Source: DSWT01 sp035420085 (GTDB lineage Bacteria > Chloroflexota > Anaerolineae > B4-G1 > SLSP01). Taken from it: a stretch of DNA of 64,000 nucleotides. Made by a program: the position numbers and the translations under genes. The notes under the pieces are model-generated. The model had not been told where the DNA came from. It made no database searches and worked only from the letters and a program-made list of their open reading frames with translations. The stretch is taken from contig DAOLUH010000005.1 in the NCBI GenBank assembly GCA_035420085.1, positions 62,001 to 126,000 on the forward strand, read 5' to 3'. Positions 60,126 to 64,000 of the stretch are shown here, one piece after another (the stretch's first letter is position 1; each line of letters opens with the position of its first letter).

Positions 60126-61055
60126 TTACTGCGGCAGTGGAACGTGAATGACCGCGCCATTCTCCAGGCCGACGAGCAACGGCGCAGTGAAATCCTGCGC
60201 CGCAGCGACGGCTGTCATTCCTTCTATCGTGATGGGATTCGCATCCCACGTCTGCCCGCCATCGCGCGAAAAGTAAAGCGTGTTTCCCGCCATCACCATC
60301 ACACCAGCCGATGTGGCGAAATCCGGCGCAAGTGTAATGGCGTTGATGGGGCCGGTGATGACGTCCGCGCCCAGGCGCGTCCAACTGGCGCCCCGGTCGG
60401 TGGAGCGCCAAAAACCGTGCGACTCCGTCCCGGCGAAGAGCGTCCCATCGCGCGCGTAGTCCGGCGATAGTTTCAGGCTGAGCACCGGGTCGAAGCCGAA
60501 CGGCAGCTCGACTTCGCGCCAGGCGCGCCCGCCGCTGGCGCTGCGGAAGATGCCGGTATCCACACCGGCAAAGAGCGTCTCGTCGTGGGCAAAATCCGGC
60601 GAGATCGCCAGACACAGGACGTTCAGATCAAGCAGCCCGAAGTTCCAGGCCGACCAATGGCTGCCGCGACTCGCGGAGCGGAAAACGCCATCCTCCATCG
60701 TCCCGGCTAAGACGATGCCATCCTCGACGAAGTTCGGCGAGATGACCAGCGTGGAAACGGTCGGCGGCGGCGAGGCCAGCGTTGCTGCCTGCCACGTCTC
60801 GCCGCCATCGGTGGAGTACACCACGCCGCCGCTGACCCCCGCAATCACGTTGCGGTCGCGTGCGAAATCCGGCGAGACGACCACGGAGGTGGTGGGCAGC
60901 GGCCCTTCCAAAGCCAATGAGGCGTAGGCCGGTTGCCAGGTGCGCCCGCCGTCCGTCGAGCGGAAAAGCCCGGCAGCGCGCGCGGCAAAACACAGTTCGT
61001 GATCCGGGGCGCAGGTGATTGCATATACGAGATCGTTGGATATGGGGTCGGACAT
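60126..61055 (-). CDS. BNR/sialidase-type repeat protein
   Basis: 309 residues, no signal peptide. Six to seven blades with Asp-box turns: FRSTDGGRTWQ, YSTDGGETWQ, FRSASRGSHW, FRSASGGRAW, WRSTDRGASW and FSRDGGQTWD, each followed by SPDFARD-type segments. This is a beta-propeller like YCF48 or non-catalytic BNR proteins; sialidase catalytic residues are not evident. It may bind a partner protein. It sits between the chaperonin-like gene (8 bases upstream) and the kinase (15 bases downstream), so it is probably cotranslated with both. Confidence 0.88.
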   Translation of the reverse strand: MSDPISNDLVYAITCAPDHELCFAARAAGLFRSTDGGRTWQPAYASLALEGPLPTTSVVVSPDFARDRNVIAGVSGGVVYSTDGGETWQAATLASPPPTVSTLVISPNFVEDGIVLAGTMEDGVFRSASRGSHWSAWNFGLLDLNVLCLAISPDFAHDETLFAGVDTGIFRSASGGRAWREVELPFGFDPVLSLKLSPDYARDGTLFAGTESHGFWRSTDRGASWTRLGADVITGPINAITLAPDFATSAGVMVMAGNTLYFSRDGGQTWDANPITIEGMTAVAAAQDFTAPLLVGLENGAVIHVPLPQ

Positions 61056-61063
61056 AGTTTCCT

Positions 61064-62713
61064 CTACTCCGTTAATGTGGATTGTGGTGGATTGCTGCGA
61101 TGGACGACGACATCGGTGGTGAGCGCCATAGCAGCCGTCCTGATCGCATTGTTGACGCTGGCGCGGGTCACGGAGGCCGCGTCGAAAATGCCAGCTTCAG
61201 CCATGTTGACGATGCGCCCGCTGCGCACGTCGAACCCGTGACCGTGGCCGGCCGCGATGATGTCGGCGAAGACGGCGCCGGCCTCCACGCCGGCGTTGTG
61301 CAGGATGGTGCGGGTGGGAGCCTCGATGGCCTGCAGGAGGATGTGATAGGCGGCGCGTTCTTCGGATGCTTCCGCCTGCGCCAGGCACGCCTGGAGCGCC
61401 GACCGGCAGTTGAGCAGCGCCACGCCGCCGCCGGGGACGACGCCTTCGCGGATGACGCCACGCAGCGCCTCAGCCGTGCGCTGTGCAAGTTCTTTCTTGA
61501 AATTCAGCTCGGTCTCGGTGATACCGCCGACCCACAACGTCGCCGAACCGCCCAGCAGGACGCCGATGCGTTTACGCAGCGCCTCGCGGTCGGCCGGGGC
61601 GGCTTGGGCGAAGGCGTTGCGCAGCCCGGCAATGTGTTGGCGCAGGGCGCGCGGGTCGCCCTTGCCGCCGATGAGGCCGACGTGATCCTTGGTCGCCCAT
61701 ATCCGGCGCGCTTGCCCCAGGTCGTTAGGCTTGATGCTGCTGAGTTTATCCCCGGCTGCCTGGGTGAAGATGCGGGCGCCGGTTAGTATCGCCAAATCCG
61801 TCAGATTGTTTTGTTGGGCATCCAACCCTACGCCGGGCGTTTGGACGGCGATGATTTGCGCTTTGATCCGCTGCTGTTGTTGGTTCAATGTGATGAGACC
61901 CATCACGGCATCGGAGAGCTTGCGCGCCACGATCACCAGCCCGGCAATGTTCTGGCCGATGACGATAGCCAGCACGGGGACTAAATCGCGGGGATCCTGA
62001 ATGTCGAAGTCGGTGAGCAGCAGCGCCGGGTTTTCCAATTCCGCGCGCATCCCTGGCGTGTTGACGATCATACTGCGGGAAAGGACGCCACCATCCCAGT
62101 ACATCCCTTCGACGTACTCGCGTTCACTCTCGCGGCTCTGGCTGCTGCGGATTTCGAGCCGCCCGTATTCACCGATGATGTCGAAGATTTCACCCAACAA
62201 CCGTGCCATCTCTGGATCATAACAGATTGATTCAGCCAAAAGCGCCAACTGTTCTTTGCCCTGGAGGTGCGTGGTCATCGTGGTCAGCTCGTTGAGAATG
62301 ACGCGCATCCCCTGTTCCAGATAACCGCGCAGTTGCATCGGATTGCCGCCCGCGGCGATATAGCGTATGCCTTCATTGTAGATGGCCTGGAACAGCACGG
62401 CAGTTGTGGCGGTGCCGTCCCCCACTTCCTCATGCTGCTTCCATAGCATATGCCGCACCAACATCGCACCTACATCGGCGTCGCGGTCGGCGATACCGAT
62501 GATGCGCCGGGCAATCGTGCCGCCGTCATCCAGAATTTCCGGCAGTCGTCCGGTTTTGCCTATGGTGGTGTCGTACAGAACGACTCTGGGGTAGGGGCCG
62601 AGCGTCGGCCCAATGGCATTGACGAGGCAGTTAATGCCCGCTTTGATGCCAGCGTGAACTTGAGGTTGGAAGACCACCTGCGGTGTCTGCCATTTCTCCT
62701 TCTGTTTGCTCAT
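61064..62713 (-). CDS. Divergent GroEL-like chaperonin paralogue
   Basis: 549 residues aligning along GroEL: NAIGPTLGP, DDGGTIARRI, VGDGTATTAVL (Asp99) and REGVVPGGGVALL. Several conserved features have changed: GPKGRNV reads GPYPRVV (loss of the ATP-contacting Lys), the hydrolytic Asp398 position reads Arg412 (or Glu415 with a gap), and the GGM tail is absent. No groES is adjacent. It may form a ring or part-ring with altered ATP use, or serve as a scaffold. Its operon with two sensor kinases and a BNR propeller suggests a signalling or stress role rather than general folding. Confidence 0.9.
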   Translation of the reverse strand: MSKQKEKWQTPQVVFQPQVHAGIKAGINCLVNAIGPTLGPYPRVVLYDTTIGKTGRLPEILDDGGTIARRIIGIADRDADVGAMLVRHMLWKQHEEVGDGTATTAVLFQAIYNEGIRYIAAGGNPMQLRGYLEQGMRVILNELTTMTTHLQGKEQLALLAESICYDPEMARLLGEIFDIIGEYGRLEIRSSQSRESEREYVEGMYWDGGVLSRSMIVNTPGMRAELENPALLLTDFDIQDPRDLVPVLAIVIGQNIAGLVIVARKLSDAVMGLITLNQQQQRIKAQIIAVQTPGVGLDAQQNNLTDLAILTGARIFTQAAGDKLSSIKPNDLGQARRIWATKDHVGLIGGKGDPRALRQHIAGLRNAFAQAAPADREALRKRIGVLLGGSATLWVGGITETELNFKKELAQRTAEALRGVIREGVVPGGGVALLNCRSALQACLAQAEASEERAAYHILLQAIEAPTRTILHNAGVEAGAVFADIIAAGHGHGFDVRSGRIVNMAEAGIFDAASVTRASVNNAIRTAAMALTTDVVVHRSNPPQSTLTE

Positions 62714-62764
62714 GACGTTGTATGCTCCTCGGATTGTTGTGTTATGTGCAGTGGCGTTATTTTA

Positions 62765-64000
62765 TCACAGACTGAAAAGTGGCAGCCAGACAGTGAAAGT
62801 TGTCCCACTGGCTGGCGTACTTTCCACAGTAACCTGTCCCCCGTGTAACTCGGCGATGGCTTTAGCGATGGGCAATCCCAGGCCGGTTCCCTTTGCCGGT
62901 TCCTTTTGTGATTCATCACCGCAAAAGAAACGGTCAAAGATGTGTGGCAATTCCGCAGCCGGGATGACTGGCCCCGTGTCGGTGACGCTTATTGCGATTC
63001 CGGCGCGCGCATCAATGTCACGGTGTTGGACCGTGATGGCGACTGTTCCACCGGTGGGCGTATACGCTATCGCATTCTCCAACAGGCGGGTGAGCATCTG
63101 GTTCATGGAGTTGGGATCGGCGGCGAGGATGATTTCAGCTTCCAGGGGCGCGTGCCTGATCGTCACGCCGCGTTCTTGCGCGTGCGTCTGGCAATTGTCA
63201 ATGCTGGCCTGCACCAACTCATTGATGTGCACCGCGTGTTGTTGCAGGTTGATCCGCCCGGCATCCAGTCGCGTCAGGATGACAATATCCTGAATCAGTT
63301 GCGTTTGTTGTTCCACCGCTTCATCCAGCAAGGGCAGGTATTTCTCAAGTTGATCCGGGTATTGTTTGATGAGATGCGCGCAGAGTTTGATGGTGGTGAT
63401 GGGAGTGCGTAGCTCGTGCGATACGTTGGTGATGAACGTTGTTTTCATCCGTTCTATGGTTTTGAGGTGACTGATGTCGTGGATGTTGATGACGGCCATT
63501 GAGGGGTGCGCCGTATCTTCGTTCTGTACCGGCGCGGCGCGTAATTCCAGGTCAATGCCTGGCAGTTCGAGCGCGACCGACGGTGTTGTCACGCTGTCGT
63601 TGAGGGCGATGGTCTGCCGCGCCAGGTTTTGCAGAGCGGCTGTTAGCTTTTGCGCGTCTTGGGGGTAGAGTGTTTGCGTCAGCCAGGACTGGGCGCTAGG
63701 ATTGGCCTGGATGATGCGCCCTTCGTCGTCGGTGACGACGAAACCGTCAGTGGTGCTGCTGAAGACTGCGTTCAACTGCTGGTATTGAGTATGCAACGCC
63801 GCAGTGCGTTCGGCGACCATCGTCTCGAGTTGTTCGGAGTACATTTGGAGAGCTTTTTGTTTTTGGAGGCGCTCGGTGATGTCGCGGTCGCAGCCGATGC
63901 TTATGATCTGCCCGTTGACGATCACCTGACCGGCGGTGTACTCGATAACGTTTTCTTTGCCATCCGGGCGTATCCATGAGAAGGTGCCGCGGTATACCTT
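62765..64000 (-). CDS. PAS-containing sensor histidine kinase, N-terminus beyond the window
   Basis: The open frame continues to the right edge; 411 codons are visible. The end of one PAS domain (WIRPDGKENVIEYTAG, CDRDITERL) is followed by a second PAS (AVFSSTTDGFVVTDDEGRII), HisKA with FITNVSHELRTPI (phospho-His) and a full HATPase (NAIAYTP, VTDTGPVIP, GTGLGLPIAKAI). GTG 63925 is not the true start because PAS sequence runs through it. No receiver domain is present; the partner regulator is not in the window. It heads the visible part of the minus-strand operon. Confidence 0.93.
   Translation of the reverse strand, partial: KVYRGTFSWIRPDGKENVIEYTAGQVIVNGQIISIGCDRDITERLQKQKALQMYSEQLETMVAERTAALHTQYQQLNAVFSSTTDGFVVTDDEGRIIQANPSAQSWLTQTLYPQDAQKLTAALQNLARQTIALNDSVTTPSVALELPGIDLELRAAPVQNEDTAHPSMAVINIHDISHLKTIERMKTTFITNVSHELRTPITTIKLCAHLIKQYPDQLEKYLPLLDEAVEQQTQLIQDIVILTRLDAGRINLQQHAVHINELVQASIDNCQTHAQERGVTIRHAPLEAEIILAADPNSMNQMLTRLLENAIAYTPTGGTVAITVQHRDIDARAGIAISVTDTGPVIPAAELPHIFDRFFCGDESQKEPAKGTGLGLPIAKAIAELHGGQVTVESTPASGTTFTVWLPLFSL

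Overview
The window is GC-rich and densely coded, and looks like a chromosome segment of a Chloroflexota bacterium (Anaerolineae-like). This is inferred from several traits: many eukaryote-like Ser/Thr kinases, PP2C phosphatases and FHA proteins; large secreted proteins with Thr/Pro-rich linkers; a recurring YLP(L/V/F)V(M/A)R-type motif in exported proteins; a lipoprotein alpha-2-macroglobulin; a response regulator with a HEAT-repeat output; and a tRNA gene without an encoded CCA. No rRNA, phage, plasmid or CRISPR signature was seen.

Layout. 1-7 kb: a secreted subtilisin-like protease (cut by the left edge), a small exported adhesion-like protein, rlmH, three tandem Hsp20 genes, a divergent membrane metallophosphoesterase and a GH114-like secreted protein. 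7-20 kb (minus strand): a 2060-residue alpha-2-macroglobulin, a REC-HEAT response regulator, and a MarR-regulated heterodimeric ABC exporter whose two genes overlap by ATGA. 20-23 kb (plus): a cyclophilin, a DsbA-cyclophilin fusion and a PEBP-family lipoprotein.

23-40 kb (plus): a tightly packed signalling island. It holds a double-cyclase/NTPase protein, a zinc-ribbon/pseudokinase/PP2C fusion, a vWA-FHA membrane protein, a kinase, a PP2C, an exported YLP protein, a zinc-ribbon/FHA protein, a kinase with an extracytoplasmic propeller, a LysM protein with a dead peptidase domain, a kinase-FHA protein and a zinc-ribbon membrane protein that appears to start at CTG. Together they could sense something outside the membrane, phosphorylate inside, read phospho-threonine by FHA, and reset by two phosphatases. 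40-50 kb: an S9 peptidase, a DUF58/DUF4129/MoxR set, a TIM-barrel-like protein, an exported orphan and a DUF4139 protein. 50-57 kb: mixed housekeeping genes (solute-binding lipoprotein, lactonase, RNA methyltransferase, HAD nucleotidase, glycosyltransferase, YcaQ-like protein) and tRNA-Val(TAC). 57.4-64 kb (minus): histidine kinase (partial), divergent chaperonin, BNR-repeat protein, second histidine kinase and DUF1361 protein, apparently one operon.

Most notable non-coding signals: two near-identical 137-bp insertion-like elements in opposite orientation 30 kb apart, each bounded by its own 15-bp direct repeat (a non-autonomous mobile element with target duplications); a family of CGTAAAR hairpins between genes; and a 7-bp tandem tract inside a histidine kinase whose present copy number leaves the ATPase half out of frame.
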